This document shows positions 33,424 to 42,589 of a stretch of 64,000 bases of DNA, one piece after another. This DNA comes from JBCCDY01 sp039030555 (GTDB lineage Bacteria > Bacteroidota > Bacteroidia > Cytophagales > Cyclobacteriaceae). The position numbers and the translations under genes are program-made. Below the pieces are notes generated by a model. It saw nothing but the letters and a program-made list of their open reading frames with translations. It had not been told where the DNA came from and did not search any database. The number at the start of each line of letters is the position of its first letter. Within the stretch, counting starts at the first letter, position 1. The DNA is taken from NCBI GenBank assembly GCA_039030555.1, contig JBCCDY010000007.1:218450-282449 (forward strand), read 5' to 3'.

Positions 33424-35037
33424 TTACACCATCACTCCCACTTTGGGAGCTCCACTTAACACTTCTTCGTTAGTATAGCTCCCGAACTTTTTAAAGTTTT
33501 CAATGAATTTCAAAGCCAGCTTTTCAGCTATTCTATCGTAGGCACCTTGGTCTTTCCATGTATTTCGAGGATTTAATATCTCCGAAGGCACCCCTTGAAC
33601 TTCTGTTGGAAATTTCAATCCAAATATGGGTTCAGTTTTAAACTGGACTCCTTCCAACCTCTTTTCAAGTGCTGCTGTGATCATCGCCCTGGTAAATCGT
33701 AGTCTAATCCTTTCACCTACTCCATAAGGCCCACCTGACCAGCCCGTATTGACCAGCCAGATGTTGACTTTATTTTTCCTGATTTTCTCTCCTAAAAGTT
33801 CGGCATACTGAGCTGGGTGTAATGGCATAAATGGAGCCCCAAAACAAGCTGAAAAAACACTTTTAGGTTCTGAGTTTCCAGTTTCCATACCGGCTACGTC
33901 GGCAGTGTATCCAGAAATGAAATGATACATAGCTTGTTCTATCGTCAATTTTGAAATTGGAGGAAAAATTCCGTTAGCATCGCAGGTAAGGAGAAATATG
34001 TTCTTCGGATTTCCCCCTATTGATGGCTGGAGCGCATTCTCAATATGATCAATCGGATAAGAAACCCTGGTATTTTCGGTGATCTTTGAACTAGAATAAT
34101 CTACATCATTAGTACCTGGGTAAAACCGGGTGTTTTCCAGGATTGAGCCGAACTTAATGGCATCGTAAATCTCCGGCTCCTTTTCGCGTGTGAGATTGAT
34201 GGTTTTTGCATAACAACCACCCTCAAAATTGAATATGCCTTTATCATTCCAACCATGCTCGTCGTCTCCGACTAGAAATCTATTTGGATCTGCAGATAAA
34301 GTTGTTTTACCCGTTCCACTAAGTCCAAAGAAAATTGCTGTATCACCATTTTTACCCACGTTAGCACTGCATTGCATAGAAAGTATCTGCTTCTTATCCG
34401 GAAGTAGGAAGTTGAGCACACTAAATATTCCTTTCTTGGTCTCTCCAGTATAACCAGTTCCACCGACCAGAATGATCCTTTTGGTCATATTTATGATAGC
34501 GAAATTACTTTGCCGTGTTCCATCTACTTCGGGGTCTGCTTTGAATTCAGGAATAGACAATACAGTGAAGTCGGGGCTAAAATTTTTAAGATCTTTGTTG
34601 CACGGCCTAATGAACATATTATAGCAAAATAGATTGTGCCAGGCCTTAGTATCAATGACCCGAATGTTCATTCGATAATTTCTGTCGGCACCAGCAAAAG
34701 CATCCCTGATGTAGAGCCTCTTTCGACCAAGAGATTCCACCATCTTTTTATACAGCTTATCAAATTTCTTTTCATCAAAAGCGATATTAATGTCTCCCCA
34801 CCACACTTTATCTTTGGTGATCCGGTCTTTTACGATGAATCTATCCTTAGAAGAGCGGTCAGTAAATTTTCCAGTATCGCACATCAATGCCCCTGTATTG
34901 GTTAGCACACCTTCTCCATTTTTGATCGCTTCTGTTACGAGTTCGGCGGGTTCCAGATTCCAGGATACCCCTTTTGCATTTTCCAATCCTAGCGCTATTA
35001 AATCTTCCATCAGGGATTTTAAATTGGACTGCTTCAA
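33424..35037 (-). CDS. pckA: Phosphoenolpyruvate carboxykinase (ATP)
   Basis: 537 residues, standard length for ATP-type PEPCK, which makes PEP from oxaloacetate in gluconeogenesis. The kinase P-loop GLSGTGKTTL is at 238-247, and DDEHGWNDKGIFNFEGGCYAKTI carries the kinase-2 and metal ligands. RIILVGGTGYTGETKKGIFS is the PEPCK-specific loop and NTGWSGGPYGVGERI the adenine site. It is transcribed away from a dicarboxylate-type transporter operon across a 133-bp gap, fitting growth on C4 acids. Confidence 0.97.
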   Translation of the reverse strand: MKQSNLKSLMEDLIALGLENAKGVSWNLEPAELVTEAIKNGEGVLTNTGALMCDTGKFTDRSSKDRFIVKDRITKDKVWWGDINIAFDEKKFDKLYKKMVESLGRKRLYIRDAFAGADRNYRMNIRVIDTKAWHNLFCYNMFIRPCNKDLKNFSPDFTVLSIPEFKADPEVDGTRQSNFAIINMTKRIILVGGTGYTGETKKGIFSVLNFLLPDKKQILSMQCSANVGKNGDTAIFFGLSGTGKTTLSADPNRFLVGDDEHGWNDKGIFNFEGGCYAKTINLTREKEPEIYDAIKFGSILENTRFYPGTNDVDYSSSKITENTRVSYPIDHIENALQPSIGGNPKNIFLLTCDANGIFPPISKLTIEQAMYHFISGYTADVAGMETGNSEPKSVFSACFGAPFMPLHPAQYAELLGEKIRKNKVNIWLVNTGWSGGPYGVGERIRLRFTRAMITAALEKRLEGVQFKTEPIFGLKFPTEVQGVPSEILNPRNTWKDQGAYDRIAEKLALKFIENFKKFGSYTNEEVLSGAPKVGVMV

Positions 35038-35170
35038 GTTTTTATACCTAGGTTAAACATTGCTTCTAACAAAGCTTGAACTACATTGTGAATATAAAAT
35101 TCTTTAAGACGGAAGCTAATGATCAGCATCATAGGTGCTGCTGTATTTGATCATCACTTAAGGATAGTGA

Positions 35171-36628
35171 ATGAATCAACTTCGCAGCGATGGAAATTAT
35201 CGTTCTTCGACGTACAACATGAAGGAAAATATTAAAATCTCAATTTGCTTACTCTTACCAGCTATCGTGGTTTTACTACCATTAAACTCTTTTGGCATTG
35301 AGGGCTTAACCATTGTAGAACAAAGAACAATTGCCATTTTTTTACTGGCTGCCTTGCTTTGGGTTTTGGAACCCATTCCCATTTATGCAACATCTATACT
35401 GATCATCGTTTTAGAACTGCTCACCATTTCGACAAGCAGTATTGTTTGGCTCAGGTCTGCTTCCTCAGATTTCGGGACCTTGCTTCCTTATAAAGATATC
35501 ATGTCCACCTTTGCTTCTCCGATTATACTCCTGTTTCTAGGAGGCTTCTTTTTGGCACTGGCTGCAAGCAAATACAGATTAGACCTTAATTTAGCGAGAG
35601 TACTTTTGAAACCGTTCGGTAATAAATCATCTAATCTGCTTTTAGGTATAATGGCCATTACGGCCTTTTTTTCCATGTTTATGAGCAATACGGCCACAAC
35701 GGCAATGATGCTTTCCATAATAATTCCGGTTTTAAATTATTTCGATCCTAAAGATCCGGGTAAAATTGCTTTTACGCTTTCCATACCTCTAGCCGCCAAC
35801 ATAGGTGGCATTGGAACACCTATTGGAACACCACCGAACGCGATTGCTTTAAAATATCTCGTCGGAGAAAATGCAATTTCATTCAGTGAATGGATGCTCT
35901 TTGGAGTGCCTTATGTACTAATATTGGTTTTGATCGGATGGGTGCTGTTGAGGCAATTTTTTCCTTCTGAAAAAACAGAAGTGGCGCTGGATATCAAGGG
36001 TAAGTTTATGAAAAGTAAAAAAGCGTTTATCGTTTATATCACTTTTGGGTTTACGGTACTACTCTGGCTTACAGACTTTGTTCACGGTATGAATTCCTAT
36101 GTAGTTGCTCTGATCCCTGTTGCAGTATTTCTTATCACGGGCGTGGTTAATAAAGAAGACATTAAAAAATTGAGCTGGGATGTTTTATGGCTGGTCTCAG
36201 GAGGTATAGCACTAGGTTTGGCCATTGATAAAACTGGCTTGGCAACGAATCTAGTCAATAGCATACCTTTCGATAGTTTTGCGCCATTCGTCATTATAGG
36301 AATATCAGCTTTACTGGCAGCTGTGATGGCAAATTTTATGTCAAATACAGCTACCGCTAACCTTTTACTCCCCATAATGGCTGCATTGGGGGTATCAGCG
36401 GCTGGCTTAGAAGCTTTAGGAGGTGTCAAAACATTGGTTCTAGGTGTGGCTTTAGCGGCTTCTATGGGAATGGCTTTGCCAATTAGTACTCCTCCAAATG
36501 CCCTTGCTCATGCTTCAGGTGCTTTCGAAACGAAACACATGGCAAAAGTGGGTATAGTAACGGGAATTATAGGGCTTGTGCTCATCTTCCTGTTCTTGTA
36601 TTTATTGAGGCTGGTCAACTTTTTATAA
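35171..36628 (+). CDS. SLC13/DASS family sodium:dicarboxylate-type permease
   Basis: 485 residues, about 11-12 transmembrane helices. Two DASS signatures are seen: S-N-T-A-T-T-A-M-M (first SNT motif) and S-N-T-A-T-A-N-L-L (second), with G-G-I-G-T-P-I-G-T-P-P-N and S-T-P-P-N-A at the re-entrant hairpins. The family imports succinate, malate, citrate or sulfate with Na+. AAGGAT lies 6-11 bases before ATG 35171; an internal ATG at 35219 is an alternative that drops 16 hydrophilic residues. Its stop overlaps the next ATG, and the run continues through a kinase, a receiver and a porin. Confidence 0.92.
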   Translation: MNQLRSDGNYRSSTYNMKENIKISICLLLPAIVVLLPLNSFGIEGLTIVEQRTIAIFLLAALLWVLEPIPIYATSILIIVLELLTISTSSIVWLRSASSDFGTLLPYKDIMSTFASPIILLFLGGFFLALAASKYRLDLNLARVLLKPFGNKSSNLLLGIMAITAFFSMFMSNTATTAMMLSIIIPVLNYFDPKDPGKIAFTLSIPLAANIGGIGTPIGTPPNAIALKYLVGENAISFSEWMLFGVPYVLILVLIGWVLLRQFFPSEKTEVALDIKGKFMKSKKAFIVYITFGFTVLLWLTDFVHGMNSYVVALIPVAVFLITGVVNKEDIKKLSWDVLWLVSGGIALGLAIDKTGLATNLVNSIPFDSFAPFVIIGISALLAAVMANFMSNTATANLLLPIMAALGVSAAGLEALGGVKTLVLGVALAASMGMALPISTPPNALAHASGAFETKHMAKVGIVTGIIGLVLIFLFLYLLRLVNFL

Positions 36629-37956
36629 TGAAGAATCGATGGTTTTTAGATAGTACGGATATCGTTTGGTTGAAGGAAAACTACTTTTTCAAGCACGGCG
36701 AGACCATATCCATCTCTAAAGGAGATACTTTACTGGAAACTGGAGTCAAGAATAGAAGATTATACATTATTCTGGAAGGGGAGCTAAGGGGCTACCTCAT
36801 TGAAGGTCAGGAGAAATACGAAGTATTCAGGTCTACAGAAAATATGTTCCTTGGAGTCTATAGTTTTTTTGCCGAAGAACATGAAAGCTATTCAACGGTA
36901 ATAGCCGATACAGACTCTAAGCTTTGTTACTTGGGGGAATCTTATTTTTCAGATCCTGAATTCAGAAGCCGTTTTCTTCCCGTTTTAGTACATGAATTGA
37001 AAGTAAGACAGGCATTAGCCCAACAAATGAATATTGAGCGTCAAATGGTGATGCAAAAGCTTTTTGGTCAGGAGAAATTAGCAACATTAGGCCAGCTGGC
37101 AGCGGGCCTGGCCCACGAGCTGAATAATGCCGTGGCGATGATCCAAAGGAAAACAGAGTTTATGAGCGAATGGCTTTCGGAATATATTTCTGACCAGGAA
37201 TCGTCGGAGTTTAGTAGCTATCTAAGCCAAGGGATTGAAAAAGGATTAGAATACTCCTCAAAAGAAGTCAGAGAAATCAGGAAAGACCTTGAAAAACAAG
37301 GTATAAATAAGTCTACTGCCGAAGTACTTGCTAACCTTGGCGATTTCAAAGGTGATTTAAGAAATGAAGATCAAGCAGCCATAGAAAAAAGAGCTGAACT
37401 GATGGATGTAGGTAGGGCATTACATAATATCTCTGTTGCAGCTAAGCATGCTGCCCATGTCGTAACTTCTGTGAAAGAATTAGGAGTTCAGAGAAGACAA
37501 ACACCGGCTGATACCGATATTAATGAAACTATAAAAGAAGCATTATTGCTACTGCGTTCTAAAGTTGGGAAAGTCCATGTTAAAGAAGAATATGAAAAAC
37601 TCCCGCTTTTTCAATCCTACTCAGGAGATTTGGTTCAGGTATGGTTGAACTTAATAAAGAACGCAACAGAAAGTTTAATTGGCTCTAAAACCAAAGACCC
37701 TACGATTGCTATTAGCACTTCGTTTAAGAACGATCAGATAAAGATTATTGTACATGACAACGGCCCCGGTATACCTAGTCATATTCAAAATAAGGTTTTT
37801 GAGCCGAATGTAACTACAAAAGTACATGGCCTTTCCTTCGGCCTTGGATTGGGTCTGGCTATAGTAGATAAGATTATTCAAGCCTACGGAGGCTCTATAA
37901 AAATGTCCAGTAAATCTGGAGAAACAATTTTCACGACCACTTTACCCGTTAACTGA
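36628..37956 (+). CDS. Soluble histidine kinase with N-terminal cyclic-nucleotide-binding-like domain
   Basis: 442 residues, no transmembrane helix. A cNMP-binding (CRP-like) beta-roll fills about 15-110 (ISKGDTLLETGVKNRRLYIILEGELRGYL). A HisKA-type helix has G-L-A-H163-E-L-N-N-A as the phosphorylated His, then an unusually long helical insert (about 175-285), then HATPase_c with N-box NLIKNATESL, G1 DNGPGIP and G2 GLGLGLAI. The CRP arginine-rich phosphate cassette is not obvious, so cAMP binding is uncertain. It overlaps the transporter stop and the response regulator start by one base each; the kinase probably senses a cytoplasmic signal tied to dicarboxylate supply. Confidence 0.88.
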   Translation: MKNRWFLDSTDIVWLKENYFFKHGETISISKGDTLLETGVKNRRLYIILEGELRGYLIEGQEKYEVFRSTENMFLGVYSFFAEEHESYSTVIADTDSKLCYLGESYFSDPEFRSRFLPVLVHELKVRQALAQQMNIERQMVMQKLFGQEKLATLGQLAAGLAHELNNAVAMIQRKTEFMSEWLSEYISDQESSEFSSYLSQGIEKGLEYSSKEVREIRKDLEKQGINKSTAEVLANLGDFKGDLRNEDQAAIEKRAELMDVGRALHNISVAAKHAAHVVTSVKELGVQRRQTPADTDINETIKEALLLLRSKVGKVHVKEEYEKLPLFQSYSGDLVQVWLNLIKNATESLIGSKTKDPTIAISTSFKNDQIKIIVHDNGPGIPSHIQNKVFEPNVTTKVHGLSFGLGLGLAIVDKIIQAYGGSIKMSSKSGETIFTTTLPVN

Positions 37957-38435
37957 TGGAAAAACTATATATCATTAGCGTAGAAGATCAGAGGGATGTA
38001 CTTGATGCGATCTCTAATGATCTATCGGAGTTTAAAACGAAATTCGAGATAGAACTCTGCGAATCTGCTGAAGAAGCTTTGGAACTTATGGATGACATTG
38101 ATTCGGAAGGGGATTTTATTGCTGTTATTATTTCCGATCATGTAATGCCAGGAACTACCGGGGTTGAGTTTCTGACCGAGGTCAGCCAGGATAGCCGTTT
38201 TAAGGAAACCAGAAAAATTTTATTGACCGGTTTGGCTACTCATGAAGATACCATTGAGGCGATCAATAGCGCATCAATAAATAACTACATAGAGAAGCCC
38301 TGGAAAAAAGAAAAATTGATTAATACCATTAAGTCATTATTGACGCAGTTTATCATGGATAAAGGGATTGATTATAGTGATTTTGAAGAATACCTCGATC
38401 CGGTAACCTTAATGGATCGAATGAGAAATGCTTAG
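37956..38435 (+). CDS. Single-domain response regulator (CheY-like) with short C-terminal extension
   Basis: 159 residues: one receiver domain with acidic pair E10-D11, phospho-acceptor D61 in ISDHVMPG, T91 in LLTGLAT and K113 in IEKPWKK. The C-terminal tail of about 30 residues has no DNA-binding fold, so output must be by protein contact or via another phosphorelay. It is coupled by one base to the histidine kinase. Confidence 0.9.
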   Translation: MEKLYIISVEDQRDVLDAISNDLSEFKTKFEIELCESAEEALELMDDIDSEGDFIAVIISDHVMPGTTGVEFLTEVSQDSRFKETRKILLTGLATHEDTIEAINSASINNYIEKPWKKEKLINTIKSLLTQFIMDKGIDYSDFEEYLDPVTLMDRMRNA

Positions 38436-39738
38436 ATCTTTAGCCTTCGGTTTTGTTTTTTACCTGCTTTGTATTGATGGCCTGGAAGCTCAACGTTCTC
38501 GAAAGCCATTAAGAATATATCTAAACGAAGACTCCAGTAGTTATGCAGGGTTCAGAATAATAGGACAGTTTTGGTTGAGATTCAACCAAAACAACCCTGG
38601 TACGCTTATAAATGATGAGCTTAGGAGAAATTTTAACGATTTTTCTATTCGAAGACTTCGATTTCAAACCTTTGGAACTATTCGCGACCGAACTCGATTT
38701 TTTCTTGCGTTCGGTCAAAACAATATCAATTTTGAAACTTCACGTGTTGGGGAGATCCGTCTGATTGATTTTTACATAGACCATAAGTTTACGGACTATT
38801 TACAGATAGGAGGAGGACAATCTGCATGGAATGGATTATCAAGGTTTGCTTCCCCAGCATCCTCCAGCATGTTGGGCTTAGATATACCAATAGTTGCCTT
38901 GCCCACGGTTAATATCTCGGATAACCTGTTAAGAAAATTAAGTATATTTTTTAAGGGCCAGTTTAGCCATTGGGATTATAGACTTGTTTTGAGTAGGCCA
39001 TTTCCTGTAGAAACTAACGGTTCTTTCGACCCTACAATGATTGAAACTTCAGATTTTGCAGATCTCTCACCCAAACTACAGACATCTGCCTATCTAAAGT
39101 ATCAATTCTTTGAACATGAATCTCAAGCTTCCCCTTTTTCTGTTGGAACATATCATGGAACAAAAAAAATACTTGCAGTTGGAGGAGGTTTTGAAATACA
39201 ACCTGATGCGTTATGGCACTTCAACGCTGAAAGCGATACCGTAATTACGAATCTAGAACTTTTTGCCTTCGACATATTTGGAGAAATCCCAACCAGAAAA
39301 AATGAAGCAGTTAGTTTCTACGCAAGTTATCTGAATTACGATCTTGGCCCGAATTACATTCGCCTTATTGGAGTTAACAATGTTGCTTCAGGATCGAATA
39401 GCCAGCGGAGCTTCAATTTGGGAGGAAATCGATATCCAACCATTGGTACCGGACATACCTATTATGTCTCTACAGGCTATTTATTTTCTACTGAAAAATT
39501 CAAACAAAGGTTAAAACTACAACCTTTTTTAAGTGCCCAGATCTCCGACTTTGAGCGGTTGGATGACCTGGTTACCTTCTATGAGACAGGATTCAACTAT
39601 ATTTTGGATGGACAACGTTCGAAATTCACATTTGCTATTCAAAACAGACCTATTTTCAATGAAATAGCTGATGGAAGTATTAGAAGCATATCCAGAAGAA
39701 ATGCTTTTATTATGCAGTATCAATTCAGAATAGAATAA
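38428..39738 (+). CDS. Porin-like outer-membrane beta-barrel protein
   Basis: 436 residues. Signal peptide MLRSLAFGFVFYLLCIDGLEAQ, then alternating amphipathic strands with frequent aromatic girdle residues and a C-terminal aromatic strand (RRNAFIMQYQFRIE). Arg-rich segments (RRLRFQTFGTIRDRTRFFLAFG) resemble OprO/OprP-type anion-selective porins, which would suit uptake of organic acids. It overlaps the receiver gene by eight bases, so it is the fourth gene of the transporter operon. Confidence 0.75.
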   Translation: MLRSLAFGFVFYLLCIDGLEAQRSRKPLRIYLNEDSSSYAGFRIIGQFWLRFNQNNPGTLINDELRRNFNDFSIRRLRFQTFGTIRDRTRFFLAFGQNNINFETSRVGEIRLIDFYIDHKFTDYLQIGGGQSAWNGLSRFASPASSSMLGLDIPIVALPTVNISDNLLRKLSIFFKGQFSHWDYRLVLSRPFPVETNGSFDPTMIETSDFADLSPKLQTSAYLKYQFFEHESQASPFSVGTYHGTKKILAVGGGFEIQPDALWHFNAESDTVITNLELFAFDIFGEIPTRKNEAVSFYASYLNYDLGPNYIRLIGVNNVASGSNSQRSFNLGGNRYPTIGTGHTYYVSTGYLFSTEKFKQRLKLQPFLSAQISDFERLDDLVTFYETGFNYILDGQRSKFTFAIQNRPIFNEIADGSIRSISRRNAFIMQYQFRIE

Positions 39739-39831
39739 TGGAACGATTCGTTCAAATTATTTATAAGCATTTTAGGGAGAATTGATAAGAACATGCCATA
39801 TTAAGCATTGAAATAACCCTTGTACATACGA

Positions 39832-40599
39832 ATGGAAACACTCAACATTACCCGAAAAGAAAATTATGCCATAACTCAGCTTAGTAGAGGAAAAGCTAAC
39901 CCCATCAATGCACAGATGGTAAATGAATTAAGGGAGGTTTTTTCAGACTTTTCGAATGATGATACGATTGGTGGAATTATCCTGACAGGTACACCAGGAT
40001 TCTTTTCAGCGGGTCTTGATGTGATAGAACTTTACGGTTATAATGAGCAAGAAATAAGGGATTTCCTATATGCTTTTGGTAGTCTACATGTCGAAATGAC
40101 TAGGTTTTCCAAACCGTTTATTTGCGCCATTACAGGCTATTGCCCCGCTGGTGGAACTGTTTTCGCTATAACGGCTGATTACAGGGTTATGATAAACGAT
40201 CCGAAATTTAGTCTTGGCCTTAATGAAATGAAGGTGAATGTTCAAATCACAAAGAATTTGATCGTATCCTATGCATTTTGGTTGGGAGATGGGGTTTCGA
40301 ACAGGTTCGTCTTGGAAGGAAAATTATTAAATCCTGAAGAAGGTCTAAAGTATAACTTATTAGATAAAATAACTGACCCTGAAGATGTGATGCCTGCTGC
40401 TGAGAAAAAAATGAAGGAATACCTTCAGGCTGACCCTGATATTTTCGCATATTCAAAACAGCAAATCAGGCAGAAGTGGTATGATGCCCAAGATGTTGAG
40501 GGAACCACCGATTTAGAGCAAGCCTTAAAGATTTGGTGGAAACCTGAAATACGTCAAAGAATGAAAATGCTAATCGATAGTTTTTCAAAAAAGAAATAA
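39832..40599 (+). CDS. Enoyl-CoA hydratase/isomerase family protein
   Basis: About 255 residues with the crotonase fold. The first oxyanion-hole segment is G-F-F-S-A-G-L-D-V and the second is G-Y-C-P-A-G-G-T-V-F-A. The two catalytic Glu of true hydratases are not clearly present (residues after PAGGT are VFAITADYRVM), so it may be an isomerase or another crotonase activity. I take ATG 39832; a TTG four codons upstream is weaker. Its stop overlaps the next gene's ATG (TAATG), making a three-gene operon with an MDR reductase and a nitronate monooxygenase. Confidence 0.85.
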   Translation: METLNITRKENYAITQLSRGKANPINAQMVNELREVFSDFSNDDTIGGIILTGTPGFFSAGLDVIELYGYNEQEIRDFLYAFGSLHVEMTRFSKPFICAITGYCPAGGTVFAITADYRVMINDPKFSLGLNEMKVNVQITKNLIVSYAFWLGDGVSNRFVLEGKLLNPEEGLKYNLLDKITDPEDVMPAAEKKMKEYLQADPDIFAYSKQQIRQKWYDAQDVEGTTDLEQALKIWWKPEIRQRMKMLIDSFSKKK

Positions 40600-41597
40600 T
40601 GAATAAAAAACTAACCCTGTCAAAAAGGCCCATCGGTCTTCCTGACGAAAATACCTGGACACTTGAAACAGAAGCTGTTCCTGAAATAGAAGATGGGCAA
40701 GCTCTGATCCAGAATCATTATATCTCGCTTGATCCTGCTATGAGGGGATGGATGAACGATGCAAGATCTTATATTCCTCCGGTTCAGCTTGGGGAAGTAA
40801 TGCGAGCAGGCTCCATAGGAAAAGTAGTAGCTTCAAAACATCCTGATTTCAAGGAAGGTGATGTTCTCACCGGATGGGGCGGAGTTCAGCAATATTCAGT
40901 CGCAAATGCAGAAGGTTTCTATAAAGTCGATACCCGTCTTGCCCCGATGCCTACCTATATTGGAACCCTCGGTATGCCCGGTATGACCGCTTATTTTGGA
41001 ATTCTTGAAGTTGGTAAAATTAAAGAAGGAGAAACCGTAGTGGTTTCAGGAGCGGCTGGTGCGGTAGGAAGTGTTGTTGGACAGATTGCAAAAATTAAAG
41101 GTTGTCGGGTAGTTGGTATTGCTGGAGGAGAAGAGAAGTGCCGGTACTTGAAAGACGAATTAGGTTTTGATGAAACCATCGATTACAAGGCTGGAAACCT
41201 TCGAAAGGATTTGAGAAGAGCTTGTCCCGATGGTATAGATGTGTATTTCGATAATGTGGGTGGAGATATTTTAGATGTCGCTTTGACGTACATTCGAATG
41301 AAAGCCAGGATTGTGATCTGCGGTGCTATTTCTCAGTACAATAATAAAGAGCAGATCAAAGGACCAAGTAATTATCTTTCGCTCCTGGTGAATCGTGCTT
41401 CGATGGAAGGGATGGTCGTTATGGACTATGCCCCGAAGTATAAAGATGCAGCTCGTGAAATGGGGCAATGGATGATGGAGGGAAAGCTAAAAACTAAAGA
41501 AGATATCTACGAAGGTATTGAAAATTTCCATGAAACATTTCTAAGATTGTTTTCCGGTGAAAAGCTGGGAAAATTGATATTGAAAGTGATTGAATAA
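40599..41597 (+). CDS. Zinc-free MDR NADP-dependent oxidoreductase (CurA / prostaglandin-reductase-like)
   Basis: 332 residues of the LTB4-12-hydroxydehydrogenase subfamily of medium-chain reductases, reducing alpha,beta-unsaturated ketones with NADPH. The signature segments are N-H-Y-I-S-L-D-P-A-M-R-G-W-M, G-T-L-G-M-P-G-M-T-A-Y-F-G, S-G-A-A-G-A-V-G-S-V-V-G-Q (nucleotide loop) and Y-F-D-N-V-G-G. Zinc ligands of alcohol dehydrogenases are absent. Its stop is five bases before the nitronate monooxygenase gene. Confidence 0.92.
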   Translation: MNKKLTLSKRPIGLPDENTWTLETEAVPEIEDGQALIQNHYISLDPAMRGWMNDARSYIPPVQLGEVMRAGSIGKVVASKHPDFKEGDVLTGWGGVQQYSVANAEGFYKVDTRLAPMPTYIGTLGMPGMTAYFGILEVGKIKEGETVVVSGAAGAVGSVVGQIAKIKGCRVVGIAGGEEKCRYLKDELGFDETIDYKAGNLRKDLRRACPDGIDVYFDNVGGDILDVALTYIRMKARIVICGAISQYNNKEQIKGPSNYLSLLVNRASMEGMVVMDYAPKYKDAAREMGQWMMEGKLKTKEDIYEGIENFHETFLRLFSGEKLGKLILKVIE

Positions 41598-41602
41598 ATT
41601 AT

Positions 41603-42583
41603 ATGAGTCAGAAAGCATCTTTTATATCTGAGTTATCGCTGCCAGTTGTAGCAGCTCCAATGTTTTTGATTTCAGGGCCAAGAATGGTTATTGAATGTTG
41701 TAAAAATGGCATAGTAGGAACATTTCCAGCATTAAATAGAAGATCAACAGAGGGGTTTGAAGAATGGCTGGTTGAGATCAAAGAGGGTATTGAACAATTC
41801 GAAGCGGAAACCGGAAAGAAAGCTGCACCTTTTGGAGTCAATCTCATTGTACACAAATCCAACCCAAGGTTACAAGCCGATCTGGAGATTTGCGTAAAAC
41901 ATAAAGTACCACTTATCATCACATCACTTGGTGCGGTTTCTGAGTTAATTGATGCGGTTCATAGTTATGGTGGGCTGGTGTTTCATGACGTTATCATGAA
42001 GCGACATGCTCAAAAAGCGGCGGGCGCTGGTGTCGATGGTTTAATTTTGGTTGCTGCAGGAGCCGGAGGGCATGCAGGAACCATCAATCCGATGCCACTT
42101 GTTTCTGAAGTTCGTCAGTTTTTCGATAAGACCATATTACTTTCGGGGTGTATAAGCACCGGACGAGATGTGGCTTCAGCCATGCAAATGGGTGCTGATC
42201 TTGCCTATATGGGAACCCGGTTTATTAATACAGAAGAGAGCAGGGCAGAAGAAGGTTATAGGAATATGATCATTGAAAGTGGGGCTAGTGATGTTGTTTA
42301 TACCGCTGCAGTTTCCGGAGTAAGTGCGAATTTCTTAAGGCCCAGCCTTGAAGCGATGGGTATTACAGAAGAAATGTGGAAAAGAAGTGCTAAAGTCGAT
42401 TTTGGTAGTGAGCTAAATGCTGAAGAAGCAGAAGCTAAAGCATGGAAAACCATCTGGTCTGCGGGTCAGGGGGTAACTAACATAAAAGATGTTCCTGCTG
42501 TTTCAGAATTAGTAAGCAGATTAAAGTCAGAATTTAAAGAAGCTATCCAACAGCAGTATAAACTGTTATCTATGTACAGTTGA
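41603..42583 (+). CDS. Nitronate monooxygenase (2-nitropropane dioxygenase family)
   Basis: 326-residue FMN TIM-barrel protein. VVAAPMFLISGPRMVIECCKNG at the N-terminus and DGLILVAAGAGGHAGTINPMPLV, with the FMN phosphate loop LSGCISTGRDVASAMQMGADLAYMGTRFINT, identify the NMO family. Members oxidise nitronates or act as flavin oxidoreductases of unknown physiological substrate. It ends the operon with the crotonase and MDR genes; together they could process an unsaturated acyl or nitroalkane-type metabolite (inference). Confidence 0.9.
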   Translation: MSQKASFISELSLPVVAAPMFLISGPRMVIECCKNGIVGTFPALNRRSTEGFEEWLVEIKEGIEQFEAETGKKAAPFGVNLIVHKSNPRLQADLEICVKHKVPLIITSLGAVSELIDAVHSYGGLVFHDVIMKRHAQKAAGAGVDGLILVAAGAGGHAGTINPMPLVSEVRQFFDKTILLSGCISTGRDVASAMQMGADLAYMGTRFINTEESRAEEGYRNMIIESGASDVVYTAAVSGVSANFLRPSLEAMGITEEMWKRSAKVDFGSELNAEEAEAKAWKTIWSAGQGVTNIKDVPAVSELVSRLKSEFKEAIQQQYKLLSMYS

Positions 42584-42589
42584 GGGGAG

